Shown here: positions 7,689 to 15,310 of the stretch, piece by piece
Numbering within the stretch: the stretch's first letter is position 1
How the letters are laid out: every line of letters begins with the position of its first letter
From: Tidjanibacter sp.
GTDB lineage: Bacteria; Bacteroidota; Bacteroidia; Bacteroidales; Rikenellaceae
Assembly: GCA_017631375.1 (NCBI GenBank)
Contig: JAGBTK010000053.1
Location: 1-51,092, forward strand
Reading direction: 5' to 3'
Length of the DNA stretch: 51,092 bases
Notes under the pieces: model-generated
Told to the model about the DNA's origin: nothing
Seen by the model: the letters and a program-made list of their open reading frames with translations, nothing else
Databases searched by the model: none
Position numbers and translations under genes: made by a program

Positions 7689-7769
7689 TTAAACTATTGC
7701 TGGTTACGGGAAACAATCTCCGTGCCTTACTCCTTTACACGCCCAATCTACCCATAGACTTATATGTAA

Positions 7770-7807
7770 AACAGAAGGCAACCCGCTCGTTCGGATTGCC
7801 TTCTGTT
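7770..7807 (-). terminator. Rho-independent terminator after the five-cysteine protein gene
   Basis: A 12-bp stem AACAGAAGGCAA/TTGCCTTCTGTT with an inner CCG/CGG pairing is followed on the minus strand by TTTTAC. It would end the transcript that carries dpp4 and the small cysteine protein. Confidence 0.78.
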
Positions 7808-7824
7808 ATGTGGTTTGCCTCTGC

Positions 7825-8307
7825 TTAGGCCTTGCTTTCGAGATATTCGGCGAAGATTTGCGCTGCACTCTCGACCATCTTTGCGCAGGGGCGTTTTTTG
7901 TAGTATTGCTCTGTGCGTGCTTCGGGAGTGGTCTGTGTGGCCTCAGCAGGAAGTTGTTCGGCGGGCTTGCGCAGACCGAGCAGTTCGCCGCAGTTGAGCG
8001 AGCCGTTCACCTCCCTGAATCGAGCCGCGAGGGCCTGCACCACATCATATGTAGCCCCCTTGGCTGCCACATCGGGGGTAGTGTTGCCACTCTCCAACCC
8101 CGCGAGCAGGAACATACCGCACGCCGCACCGCAGGTTTCGCGCATACGACCTATGCCGGCACCAAATGGCGACGCCATACGCAGTGCGAGTTCCTCGCTG
8201 AGGCCGTAGTGGTCGGCAAAGGCCGCCACTACGCTCTGCGAGCAGTTATATCCTTGGTGGAAGAGCTCGACGGCTCTTGCCACACGCTTCTCGTTATCGG
8301 GGCTCAT
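7825..8307 (-). CDS. C-GCAxxG-C-C family protein (putative redox protein)
   Basis: The 160-residue protein contains the defining cysteines of the C_GCAxxG_C_C family: GYNCSQSV, TCGAACGMF, NCGELLG and RPCAKMV. Members are often found near redox enzymes and are thought to bind a metal or cofactor, but their reaction is not established. I chose ATG 8307 (MSPDNEKRV) because the only alternative further upstream is a TTG lying deeper inside dpp4. The gene overlaps the 3' end of dpp4 by 14 bases, so the two are probably translationally coupled. Confidence 0.85.
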   Translation of the reverse strand: MSPDNEKRVARAVELFHQGYNCSQSVVAAFADHYGLSEELALRMASPFGAGIGRMRETCGAACGMFLLAGLESGNTTPDVAAKGATYDVVQALAARFREVNGSLNCGELLGLRKPAEQLPAEATQTTPEARTEQYYKKRPCAKMVESAAQIFAEYLESKA

Positions 8308-10432
8308 TGCCGAGGTGGAGGTCAAAGTAGTTGGTAACCTTGTGCATCAGGTGTACTCGGTCGATACCCGAAACATTGTGAGGATGAGTGGGATAGGTGA
8401 AGAAGTCGAGTTGCACACCATTGTTGATACACTCGTAGATGAAGTTCAGGCAGTGCTGCCATACCACCACATCGTCCACTGCGCCCTGGCAGATGAGCAG
8501 GTCGCCTTTCAGATCGGCTGCCTTGTTGATAAGGCTGGTCTTCTTGAAGCCCTCAGGATTGATCTCAGGGTTCTCCATATATCGCTCGCCATACATCACC
8601 TCGTACCACTGCCAATCGATCACGGGACCACCCGCAACACCCACCTTGTAGATGTCGGGATAGTTGGTCATCAGCGAGATGGTCATAAAGCCACCATAGC
8701 TCCAGCCGTGAACACCGATACGCTCTGCATCTACCCAGGGATGCGAGGTGAGCCACTCGATACCCTTCACCTGGTCTGCCATCTCAGCCTGACCGAGCTG
8801 ACGATGTGTCTCCTTCTCATAGGCTGCGCCGTGGTAGGGAGTGCCTCGGTTGTCCATCACAAATACCACATAGCCACGCTGCGCCATATACATCTCCCAA
8901 CGGGATGTACCACCAAGGAAGGTGTTGGAAATCAACTGAGTGTGAGGACCACCATATACATAGACGATTACGGGATATTTCTTCGAGGGGTCGAAGTCGA
9001 TGGGGCGAATCAGCGCGTAGTGATTGTCGTACTCGCCATCGGCACTCTTGATAGTACCCATCTCTACGGGGAGGTAGTTGTGGTTGGGTGCGGGGTGAGG
9101 TGCGCGGAAGAGCTCGGTGCGCTTCTTACCATCAGTCGAGGCAAGTTCAATCACGCGAGGCACATTGAGCGACGAGTAGGTGTCGATAAAGTACTTGCCG
9201 TCGGGGCTTACCGAGCAGCTGTGAACACCCTCGGCCACAGTCAGACGCTCCATCTTGCCCGTGCGCAACTCCACACGGCAGAGGTGGTTATCTACGGGCG
9301 ACACTTCGCGCGAGGTGTAGTAGATATGGGTCTTGGTCTGGCAGAGATACTCCACATCTGCATCAACAGCGGTCAGACGCTTGGGCTCACCACCCTCAAC
9401 AGAGCCGATATAGAGATTCCAATAGCCATCGCGGTTGTCGGTGGCGTAGATGAAACGGGTAGGATCGTTGTTGAGGAAGATGAGGGGGTACTGAGGCTCA
9501 ACATATTTCTCGTTGTGCTCGCTAAACAGACGACGAACAATCTCGCCTGTGGTAGCAGAGTAAGCATTCAGATTCATATTCTTCTGCAAGCGGTCGAGCA
9601 CCTGAATATATACGAGGTCGCTCGCAGGGCTCCAGGTGATGTTGGTAAGGTAACGCTCCTCAGTAAAGTCGGCAACCTGCGCCCACACGGTCTCACCTGT
9701 TGCCAAGTCGTAGATACCGAGTTGTACGCGCTCGGAGGGCATACCGTTCATCGGGTACTTGATGTTGCGGAGCGTACCGGTGCGAGTGGTGATGTCGAGC
9801 AGGGGGAAGTCGGTCACGCGACTCTCGTCCTTGCGGTAGAAGGCAACCTTCTTGCCGTCGGGCGAGGGGAAGATACCGCCACTGATGCCGAACTCGTTGC
9901 GGCTCACACTCTGGCCACTCACAAAGTTAGGATCGGTGTCGTTGGTGATAGCCTTCTCATTGCCCTCAGCATCAACCCAATAGAGGTTATTGTCGCGGGT
10001 GTAGGCATAGCAACCGCCACCCAATGCTGTAGTGTTGGACTCAAGCGGAGCACCCCAACTGCTCACCAGCTTGCCCTCCTTAACATCAATCTCAAAGTAT
10101 TCAATGATTGTGTTGATTACGAGATTGCCGTTGCTCCACGAAAAACGGGGGAAGGAGCGCATCTGCTTACCTGTGATGCGTGCCAACTCCTCGGTGGTGA
10201 TAACATCGGTTGTCTTGCCACTCTTGGGCGAGGTAGCTTTAAGGGTGTTGCCCTCGACATAGGTGTAGGCCGAGCTATCGTCACGCCAAGTATAGGAACG
10301 GCTCTGGGTGACAAGGCCTGTGCCGAGCACCGCCTCCTCCATTGTGAGCAGTCGTAGCTCCTGCTCCTGAGCGTGGCTAAAAGTAGGCATCGCGAGTACC
10401 GCAGCCACCAAAATCACAAAAAATCTCTTCAT
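8294..10432 (-). CDS. Dipeptidyl peptidase IV, S9B family
   Basis: The 712-residue exported enzyme has an N-terminal signal peptide (MKRFFVILVAAVLAMPTFSHA), a long beta-propeller domain and a C-terminal alpha/beta hydrolase domain. The nucleophile is Ser578 in GWSYGG; a charge-relay Asp lies in the 'GAVDDVV' segment and the His in THPHN. DPP IV releases X-Pro dipeptides from peptides in the periplasm and is common in proteolytic Bacteroidota. A good promoter lies 50-80 bases upstream. Its 5' end (about 235 bases) is duplicated as a broken copy at 12.7-12.97 kb. Confidence 0.93.
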   Translation of the reverse strand: MKRFFVILVAAVLAMPTFSHAQEQELRLLTMEEAVLGTGLVTQSRSYTWRDDSSAYTYVEGNTLKATSPKSGKTTDVITTEELARITGKQMRSFPRFSWSNGNLVINTIIEYFEIDVKEGKLVSSWGAPLESNTTALGGGCYAYTRDNNLYWVDAEGNEKAITNDTDPNFVSGQSVSRNEFGISGGIFPSPDGKKVAFYRKDESRVTDFPLLDITTRTGTLRNIKYPMNGMPSERVQLGIYDLATGETVWAQVADFTEERYLTNITWSPASDLVYIQVLDRLQKNMNLNAYSATTGEIVRRLFSEHNEKYVEPQYPLIFLNNDPTRFIYATDNRDGYWNLYIGSVEGGEPKRLTAVDADVEYLCQTKTHIYYTSREVSPVDNHLCRVELRTGKMERLTVAEGVHSCSVSPDGKYFIDTYSSLNVPRVIELASTDGKKRTELFRAPHPAPNHNYLPVEMGTIKSADGEYDNHYALIRPIDFDPSKKYPVIVYVYGGPHTQLISNTFLGGTSRWEMYMAQRGYVVFVMDNRGTPYHGAAYEKETHRQLGQAEMADQVKGIEWLTSHPWVDAERIGVHGWSYGGFMTISLMTNYPDIYKVGVAGGPVIDWQWYEVMYGERYMENPEINPEGFKKTSLINKAADLKGDLLICQGAVDDVVVWQHCLNFIYECINNGVQLDFFTYPTHPHNVSGIDRVHLMHKVTNYFDLHLGNEPR

Positions 10433-10481
10433 TTTGCTTTGTTATTTATTGATTGTATTACTATCGGGGTTGTTTCTTTGT

Positions 10482-10514
10482 CAAAAGTAAAAAGAAAAAA
10501 GGAGAATAACAAAA
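10482..10514 (-). promoter_or_regulatory. Promoter of dpp4
   Basis: Read on the minus strand, TTTTG (complement of 10510-10514) is followed after 19 bases by TACTTTTG (complement of 10482-10489), fitting the Bacteroidota consensus. Transcription would start near 10474, leaving a leader of about 40 bases. Confidence 0.7.
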
Positions 10515-10644
10515 AGAGGCGAAGGAGTGCAAGTAATGAGGCTAATCTGAGAATTATGGGGAGTACAGGAAAAATGCTCAAAAACATATAAGCCTCTCAA
10601 AATTCAATAGAGCCAGCTGGTCACAAAAAGCACTCTTGTATCAT

Positions 10645-10971
10645 ACTCATGGGTAGCATTTTTGCTACCTACAAAGCCACTGGATACTGATATCACCCAA
10701 CACACACAAATCTCCACTCCATACTCACGGGTAGTAATTTTACTACCCATGAAGTTATTAAGTAATCCCGCCGAAATAAACAATCTAAGCCCCACATACT
10801 CGCGGGTAGTAATTTTGCTACCCGTGGAACCATCTTCTGTCTATTCACTCTTGATTTAGCACACAAAATACTCACAGGTAGCAGAATTGCTACCTGTGAG
10901 TACAATGAGTGATTCTAATACCTTTTCATTCTAAGTATATCAATTGCTGGGCGGTAAAAATGCTACCCAAT
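10645..10971. repeat. Hairpin-repeat array, block 1 (five units)
   Basis: Five imperfect copies of a unit repeat every 72-78 bases. Each contains a hairpin with a GGGTAGCA/TGCTACCC-type stem and a 4-nt loop, at 10651-10669, 10729-10748, 10804-10823, 10871-10900 and 10949-10968. The sequences between hairpins are also partly alike (AAGCCACTGG-type start, A/C-rich end). Stem changes are compensatory: GTAGTA/TACTAC in unit 2, an intermediate T-G pair in unit 3, and ACAGGT/ACCTGT in unit 4. The fifth unit is degenerate. No genes are visible in 10433-11002. Confidence 0.85.
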
Positions 10972-11002
10972 AATATGACTGTAATAATGGTGGTATTAAG
11001 TA

Positions 11003-11227
11003 CTAAAGTTTTACCTCTTGCAACTTTTTACCAAGTTGGTGAAGAAACGCTTCAATCTCTTGCATACGTTCAGGCGAAGGGTATTTCCTTCCGTTGACAT
11101 AGTGCTGTAAAAGTTTCTCGCTAATACCCATCGATTGCGCTACCTGACGAATATTTAACTCGGGAAATTGACGAAACAGAGCTACCACTGGGTAGTCGTC
11201 AATAAACATAGGTTTATTATTCTCCAT
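11003..11227 (-). CDS. Small HTH (XRE/HicB-C-terminal-like) protein
   Basis: This 74-residue protein has a helix-turn-helix core (RQVAQSMGISEKLLQHYVNG followed by RKYPSPERMQEIEAFLHQLG). It resembles the DNA-binding C-terminal half of HicB-type antitoxins and small phage regulators of Bacteroidota. The N-terminal HicB fold is missing and no HicA-like toxin lies beside it, so it may be an orphan antitoxin remnant or a small repressor. It sits between the two blocks of the hairpin array, as though inserted into it, and is AT-richer than the flanking core genes. Confidence 0.6.
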   Translation of the reverse strand: MENNKPMFIDDYPVVALFRQFPELNIRQVAQSMGISEKLLQHYVNGRKYPSPERMQEIEAFLHQLGKKLQEVKL

Positions 11228-11287
11228 AATCTTTCCATTTACACAAAAATAGTGATTTCAAATAAGTTATGCAACGCTTTTGTATAC

Positions 11288-11540
11288 CGAGGTAGTAATT
11301 TTACTACCCATGAAGCCACTGGGCATCCTAAGCAACCAATCACAACCCCACTTATTTACGGGTCGCATTTTTGCTACCCGAGAAACCGTTGAGCAGTCCC
11401 AAACAACCAATCACAACCCAACATATTCACGGGTAGCATTTTTGCTACCCGTGAAGCCATTAAACAATCCCCCTCTACAAAAACAATCACAGCCCCACAC
11501 ATACGCGGGTAGCATTTTTGCTACCCGTGAAGCCATCGGG
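11288..11540. repeat. Hairpin-repeat array, block 2 (four units)
   Basis: Four more units of the same family lie at 11291-11308, 11360-11379, 11431-11450 and 11507-11526 with spacing of 70-76 bases. Units 8 and 9 are nearly identical in the stem (CGGGTAGCATTTTTGCTACC core) and in the following AAGCCAT. The sequences between hairpins share CAACCAATCACAACCC-like tracts. Unit 7 has a stem mismatch (GGTCGC), a sign of decay. Confidence 0.85.
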
Positions 11541-11616
11541 AACTGATAGCACACTAAATATATATTGTTGGCGGGGTAAATTATTGAGTCATTATTTACA
11601 ATCCCCAAAGGGATCT

Positions 11617-11646
11617 TTTGAGTTTAGAAAATTAATCCTAACTTTG
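11617..11646 (+). promoter_or_regulatory. Promoter of the lipoprotein leader
   Basis: TTTG at 11617-11620 and TAACTTTG at 11639-11646 are 18 bases apart, fitting the Bacteroidota promoter pattern. Transcription would begin near 11653, about 255 bases before the lipoprotein start codon. Confidence 0.65.
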
Positions 11647-11652
11647 TAGGTG

Positions 11653-11898
11653 AATTGCGGAATACGCAATTTATTTTGATGGCATTTAGGCTATTGTGTT
11701 CACGGTAAAACGACCAAATTATATACTACGAACAGACAATAGGCACATTAAATGCTCACGTATCGTATGCGTGGGTGTGCTTATGTTCGTATGGGTGCTT
11801 GGTCGTACCTTCCGTGATTAAGCATAACCACGCTTCTCTTATTTTTAAGTTAAACGGTTGCTATCTGCGGCAAAGAAACCTTTTGTTTAACTTAAAAT
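11653..11898 (+). promoter_or_regulatory. Structured 5' leader of the lipoprotein gene
   Basis: Three separate folds fill the untranslated leader. The first is a 7-bp hairpin AATTGCG/CGCAATT at 11653-11671. The second is a long nested stem: CACGG 11701-11705 with CCGTG 11812-11816, ACGACCAA 11710-11717 with TTGGTCGT 11799-11806, TACGAAC 11727-11733 with GTTCGTA 11785-11791, GCACA 11743-11747 with TGTGC 11776-11780, and CACG/CGTG at the tip. The third is a perfect 13-bp stem TTTTAAGTTAAAC (11843-11855) with GTTTAACTTAAAA (11885-11897), ending 10 bases before the start codon. No known riboswitch class is recognised. Confidence 0.6.
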
Positions 11899-11907
11899 TT
11901 ATATGCT

Positions 11908-12591
11908 ATGAAAAAACTATTTCTATTGGTATTATTGGCTGCAACATTGACAAGTTGCTACTCTACTTCGTATTTGGTAGAGGGTAACTATCAATTACGT
12001 AACACCACATCAAATGCATCATCTGATGTAGCTAAAACTCAAGATGGTACTTATACAGATGAATATGTTACATTAGCTCCGCAGGTTGGAGAAAATAGGA
12101 TAAACATGACTATCGTCAATAATCACAATTCTTCAATTCGTGTATTGTGGGATGAGGCCGCATACATTGATAATCGTGGTTCATCTCACCGAGTAATTCA
12201 TATGGGCGTAAAACTTATTGACAAAGAAAAGGCCCAAGTGCCATCTGTTATCCCGCAAGGGGCAAAAATCGATGATGTCCTTGCTCCTAGTGATGGAATT
12301 GTTAATGTTGGTGGAGTTTGGACATATATACCACTAGCCGATAATAAATTTACTTCACAAACAAGTGCTCAAAAAGTATTGACATCTTATAAAACAGACC
12401 CATATACAACAGAGACCAAACTATTATTGCCCATCGAAGTTAATGGTAATAAAATAGAATATATGTTAAGTTTTATAGGCAATGATTTTACAATTAAAGA
12501 GTTAAAAGAGTTAGATATGATTAATACATATGCTACAAGTATGGGTATTACTCTTGGTCTAGCGCTTCTTGCAATACCATTAGGTTTATAA
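11908..12591 (+). CDS. Hypothetical lipoprotein with C-terminal hydrophobic segment
   Basis: The 227-residue protein has a lipoprotein signal peptide with lipobox LTSC (Cys17), a beta-rich polar body and a hydrophobic C-terminal segment (MGITLGLALLAIPLGL) that could be a membrane anchor. The function is unknown. Codons are clearly AT-rich (ATA, TTA, AAA, AAT) compared with neighbouring core genes, a sign of horizontal acquisition. It is a single-gene transcript with its own promoter, a long structured leader and a strong terminator. An immunity, surface or stress role would be guesswork. Confidence 0.75.
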   Translation: MKKLFLLVLLAATLTSCYSTSYLVEGNYQLRNTTSNASSDVAKTQDGTYTDEYVTLAPQVGENRINMTIVNNHNSSIRVLWDEAAYIDNRGSSHRVIHMGVKLIDKEKAQVPSVIPQGAKIDDVLAPSDGIVNVGGVWTYIPLADNKFTSQTSAQKVLTSYKTDPYTTETKLLLPIEVNGNKIEYMLSFIGNDFTIKELKELDMINTYATSMGITLGLALLAIPLGL

Positions 12592-12607
12592 ATATCAAAT
12601 AATAATT

Positions 12608-12634
12608 ACCCCCGCCAAATTAGTTGGCGGGGGT
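12608..12634 (+). terminator. Terminator of the lipoprotein gene
   Basis: An 11-bp perfect stem ACCCCCGCCAA/TTGGCGGGGGT with loop ATTAG, followed by GATTATTATT. Confidence 0.8.
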
Positions 12635-12673
12635 GATTATTATTACAAGGTAGTATTTCGCACTAATGTAGTA

Positions 12674-12970
12674 CTACTCCACCTCAACGAGTTCGTACTC
12701 TTTGGAGCCCATACCGAGTTGTACGCGCTCGGTGGTGATGAGGTCGGTTGTCTTGCCACTCTTGGGCGAGGTAGCTTTAAGGGTGTTGCCCTCGACATAG
12801 GTGTAGGCCGAGCTATCGTCACGCCAAGTATAGGAACGGCTCTGGGTGACAAGGCCTGTGCCGAGCACCGCCTCTTCCATTGTGAGCAGTCGTCGCTCCT
12901 GCTCCTGAGCGTGGCTGAAAGTAGGCATCGCGAGTGCCGCAGCCACCAAAATCACAAAAAATTTCTTTAT
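12674..12970 (-). pseudogene. Broken duplicate of the dpp4 5' end
   Basis: The minus strand repeats the first ~79 codons of dpp4 almost unchanged (signal peptide AMPTFSHAQEQE, then LLTMEEAVLGTGLVTQSRSY), with substitutions such as V to A, L to R and V to L. The initiator ATG is changed to ATA (complement of 12968-12970). After the codons for TTDLITTE the frame jumps to ERVQLG, a segment that lies ~150 codons further on in intact dpp4, then runs into unrelated sequence and a stop. The junction shares CTCGG between both parental sites, suggesting a microhomology deletion. It is in the same orientation as dpp4. Confidence 0.85.
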
Positions 12971-13010
12971 TTTGTTTGCTTGTTTTATTATTGATTCAAT
13001 CTCTTTTTCT

Positions 13011-13547
13011 TTACAGATACCTTACCATCCCGTCGTTGTTCAGAATGGGTTTGGCGCGCTCACCATCGTAGCCCGAATAGCCGAGAGCCACAGCACAAAC
13101 CACACCACACTCCTCAGGAATGGGGAGGAAGGTGCGGAGATACTCCTCAGCCTGCTCGCCCTGAGGCTCATCCTTCAAGCGCGGGCGACCGCCAACATGG
13201 ACCCAGCAACTACCCAGCCCCACAGCCTCGGCAGCCAGCTGGATATAGGTGGCCGAGATGGCGCAGTTAATCTCCCAGAGGTCGGTGGCACTCTTTACGC
13301 CCATCACCAACACAACAACGGGGGCCCCTACCATAAACGCCGAGCCATAGTCGCGCATCTCCGACATACGGGCAATGGTCTTGGGGTCGTCAATCACCAA
13401 GAAACGACTCGTGCGCGTGTTCTTCGACGAGGGGGCAGTGAGAGTCGCCTCCATAATCTGCTCAATAACAGCGCGGTCGGGTTTTTGCTCGCTAAATTTT
13501 CGGCAAGAACGACGCTTCTCGACAAGTTCAAAAAAATTCTTTTCCAT
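13011..13547 (-). CDS. Nitroreductase-family FMN oxidoreductase
   Basis: The 178-residue protein begins MEKNFFELVEKRRSCRKF, the arginine-containing FMN phosphate-binding motif of nitroreductases, with APSSKNTR, the central helix AISATYIQLAAEAVGLGSCW, and a C-terminal VALGYSG. These small dimeric flavoproteins reduce nitro compounds, quinones or flavins with NAD(P)H; the physiological substrate is unknown. It lies immediately upstream, in the same direction, of the truncated dpp4 copy. Its start ATG at 13547 is supported by conservation of the N-terminal motif. Confidence 0.9.
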   Translation of the reverse strand: MEKNFFELVEKRRSCRKFSEQKPDRAVIEQIMEATLTAPSSKNTRTSRFLVIDDPKTIARMSEMRDYGSAFMVGAPVVVLVMGVKSATDLWEINCAISATYIQLAAEAVGLGSCWVHVGGRPRLKDEPQGEQAEEYLRTFLPIPEECGVVCAVALGYSGYDGERAKPILNNDGMVRYL

Positions 13548-13656
13548 ATCTATTCTGCTATTTTCATTTTTTTATGAGTTAAATATACGATTTTTCTGTG
13601 AAATAAGAGTAAAAAAAACTATTTTTACTTTTTGATTAGCCAAAAAACAACCAACA

Positions 13657-14538
13657 ATGGAGAAAAAGAATACTATCACAGCCGCGCTTGTCTATGATTT
13701 CGACGGTACTCTCTCCCCTGGCAATATGCAGGAGTATGACTTTATACCTGCGCTGGGCAAAAGCAATGCAGAGTTTTGGACAGCAAGCAATGTTCTTGCC
13801 GAAGAGCACGATGCCGACCCGATTCTCTCGTATATGTTTATGATGTTGCAGGAGGCCAAGGAGAAAAACCTGCCCCTCAAACGACAACTCTTTGTCGATA
13901 GTGGTCGCAATGTGACCCTCTATCCGGGTGTGAAAGAGTGGTTCAGCCGCATCAATGCCTATGCTGCCGAGCGAGGTATCGAGATGCTGCACTATGTCAA
14001 CTCTTCGGGTCTGAAAGAGATTATCGAGGGTAGCAGCATAGCCCACGAGTTTAAGAATATCTACGCCTGCGCCTTCCTCTACGACAAGAATGGCGATGCC
14101 TATTGGCCTGCCGTAGCGGTAAACTACACCACCAAAACGCAGTTTCTTTATAAGATAAATAAGGGTGTCGAGTCGGTGAGCGATTCGCGTCTTGTCAACC
14201 GCTATGTGCCCGAAGAGGAGCGACCACTCCCATTTAGCCGTATGATCTATGTGGGCGACGGCACAACAGATATCCCCTCGATGCGTCAGGTGAAGTACCA
14301 CGGCGGCCACTCCATAGCGGTCTACGACCCCTCCTCAGAGAAGGGTCGCGAGGTGAGCGAGGAGCTGATTGCTCAGGGACGCGTGTCGCACATCTGCCCC
14401 GCCGACTATCGTGAGGGTCGCAAGATGGATACTATTGTCAAGACTATCATCGACAAAATCTACACCGACCACCAACTGAAACTACTCGCCAAAGAGCGCG
14501 ACCCGATGGGTGACGACGGCTCCTCGTGCGCACTCTAA
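13657..14538 (+). CDS. HAD-superfamily hydrolase
   Basis: The 293-residue protein contains HAD motif I (VYDFDGTLSP, with the nucleophile and acid/base Asp pair), motif II in LHYVNSSG, and motif III/IV as VGDGTTDIPSM near residue 207. It is probably a cytosolic phosphatase acting on a small phosphorylated metabolite; the substrate is not evident. The insert between motif I and II is long and helical, as in the C1-cap class. It is followed after 35 bases by rdgB on the same strand. Confidence 0.87.
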   Translation: MEKKNTITAALVYDFDGTLSPGNMQEYDFIPALGKSNAEFWTASNVLAEEHDADPILSYMFMMLQEAKEKNLPLKRQLFVDSGRNVTLYPGVKEWFSRINAYAAERGIEMLHYVNSSGLKEIIEGSSIAHEFKNIYACAFLYDKNGDAYWPAVAVNYTTKTQFLYKINKGVESVSDSRLVNRYVPEEERPLPFSRMIYVGDGTTDIPSMRQVKYHGGHSIAVYDPSSEKGREVSEELIAQGRVSHICPADYREGRKMDTIVKTIIDKIYTDHQLKLLAKERDPMGDDGSSCAL

Positions 14539-14573
14539 GCAACCATTCTCGTATATTTTATATAGACCAAACT

Positions 14574-15143
14574 ATGAAAAAAATCGTATTTGCAACCAAT
14601 AACGCCCATAAGTTAGAGGAGGTGCGCGCCATTGTGGGCGACCGATTTGAGATAATACCTCTTGCCCAGACGGGTATCACCGAGGAGATTCCCGAGACTG
14701 CCGACACGCTTGACGGCAACGCCTTGCAGAAGGCACGCTATGTCTTTGAGCGCACAGGCCTCGACTGCTTCGCTGACGACACAGGCTTGGAGGTTGCCGC
14801 GCTGGGTGGTGCTCCGGGCGTGCACTCGGCACGCTACGCCACCGCTGGCCACGACCACGCCGCCAACCGCGCACTGCTGCTGAAGAACTTGGATGGTGTA
14901 GCCGACCGCTCGGCACGCTTCCGCACAGTCATCGCACTGATTCAGGATGGCGAGGAACGATTCTGCGAGGGCGAGGTGCGAGGCACCATCGCCACCGAGG
15001 AGAGAGGCGAGGGTGGCTTCGGCTACGACTCACTGTTCATCCCCGAAGGCTACTCCGAGACCTTTGCCGAGATGCCTGCCGAGCTGAAAAACTCAATGAG
15101 CCACAGAGGTAGAGCAGTAGAAAAGTTAGCGAAGATGTTGTAG
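14574..15143 (+). CDS. rdgB: Non-canonical purine NTP pyrophosphatase (RdgB/HAM1)
   Basis: The 189-residue protein starts at ATG 14574 (MKKIVFATNNAHKLEEVRAI), the substrate-binding opening of the HAM1/RdgB family, and continues with FADDTGLEV, PGVHSARYA and GFGYDSLF. It hydrolyses ITP, dITP and XTP to monophosphates, which keeps deaminated purines out of nucleic acids. Length and motif order are typical. An upstream in-frame ATG (14526) lies in the end of the HAD gene and would add a non-conserved head, so it was not used. Confidence 0.94.
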   Translation: MKKIVFATNNAHKLEEVRAIVGDRFEIIPLAQTGITEEIPETADTLDGNALQKARYVFERTGLDCFADDTGLEVAALGGAPGVHSARYATAGHDHAANRALLLKNLDGVADRSARFRTVIALIQDGEERFCEGEVRGTIATEERGEGGFGYDSLFIPEGYSETFAEMPAELKNSMSHRGRAVEKLAKML

Positions 15144-15159
15144 CGATATCATTTAGGAA

Positions 15160-15306
15160 TAATAGGAATTATGGGAACGTTGCGATTAAGCGAGAGCAGA
15201 GGCTGCTTGCAGGCTATGCCGAGCGGGAGCAACGAAAAGACTGCGAAGCAGGATTAACTTAGAGAGAGTAAGGAGAATCCCTAATCTCCCTAATCTCCCT
15301 AACAAA
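15160..15306. repeat. Dispersed repeat A plus low-complexity tail
   Basis: A block at about 15221-15254 (GGGAGCAACGAAAAGACTGC and onward to CAGGATTAA) is repeated in inverted orientation at the right end of the window (about 51059-51092). It is preceded by GCGAGAGCAGAGGCTGCTTG and followed by a low-complexity run of TCCCTAATC-type units. It is non-coding and probably a multicopy intergenic element. Confidence 0.7.
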
Positions 15307-15310
15307 AAAA

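Noticed and set aside
8315..10357. Long plus-strand open frame opposite dpp4
   Set aside because: Antisense shadow, codon-aligned with dpp4.
10645..11540. CRISPR array
   Set aside because: The unit has a short hairpin and partly similar, not unique, intervening sequences; repeat copies vary and no cas gene is nearby.
10645..11546. Short frames across the hairpin array encoding repeated ILLPV/KLLPAS peptides
   Set aside because: The peptide repeats come from the DNA repeat itself; frames differ between copies and starts are poor.
11843..11897. 13-bp stem before the lipoprotein as a transcription terminator
   Set aside because: It is A/T-rich with no following T-run and sits directly before a start codon, so regulation is more likely.
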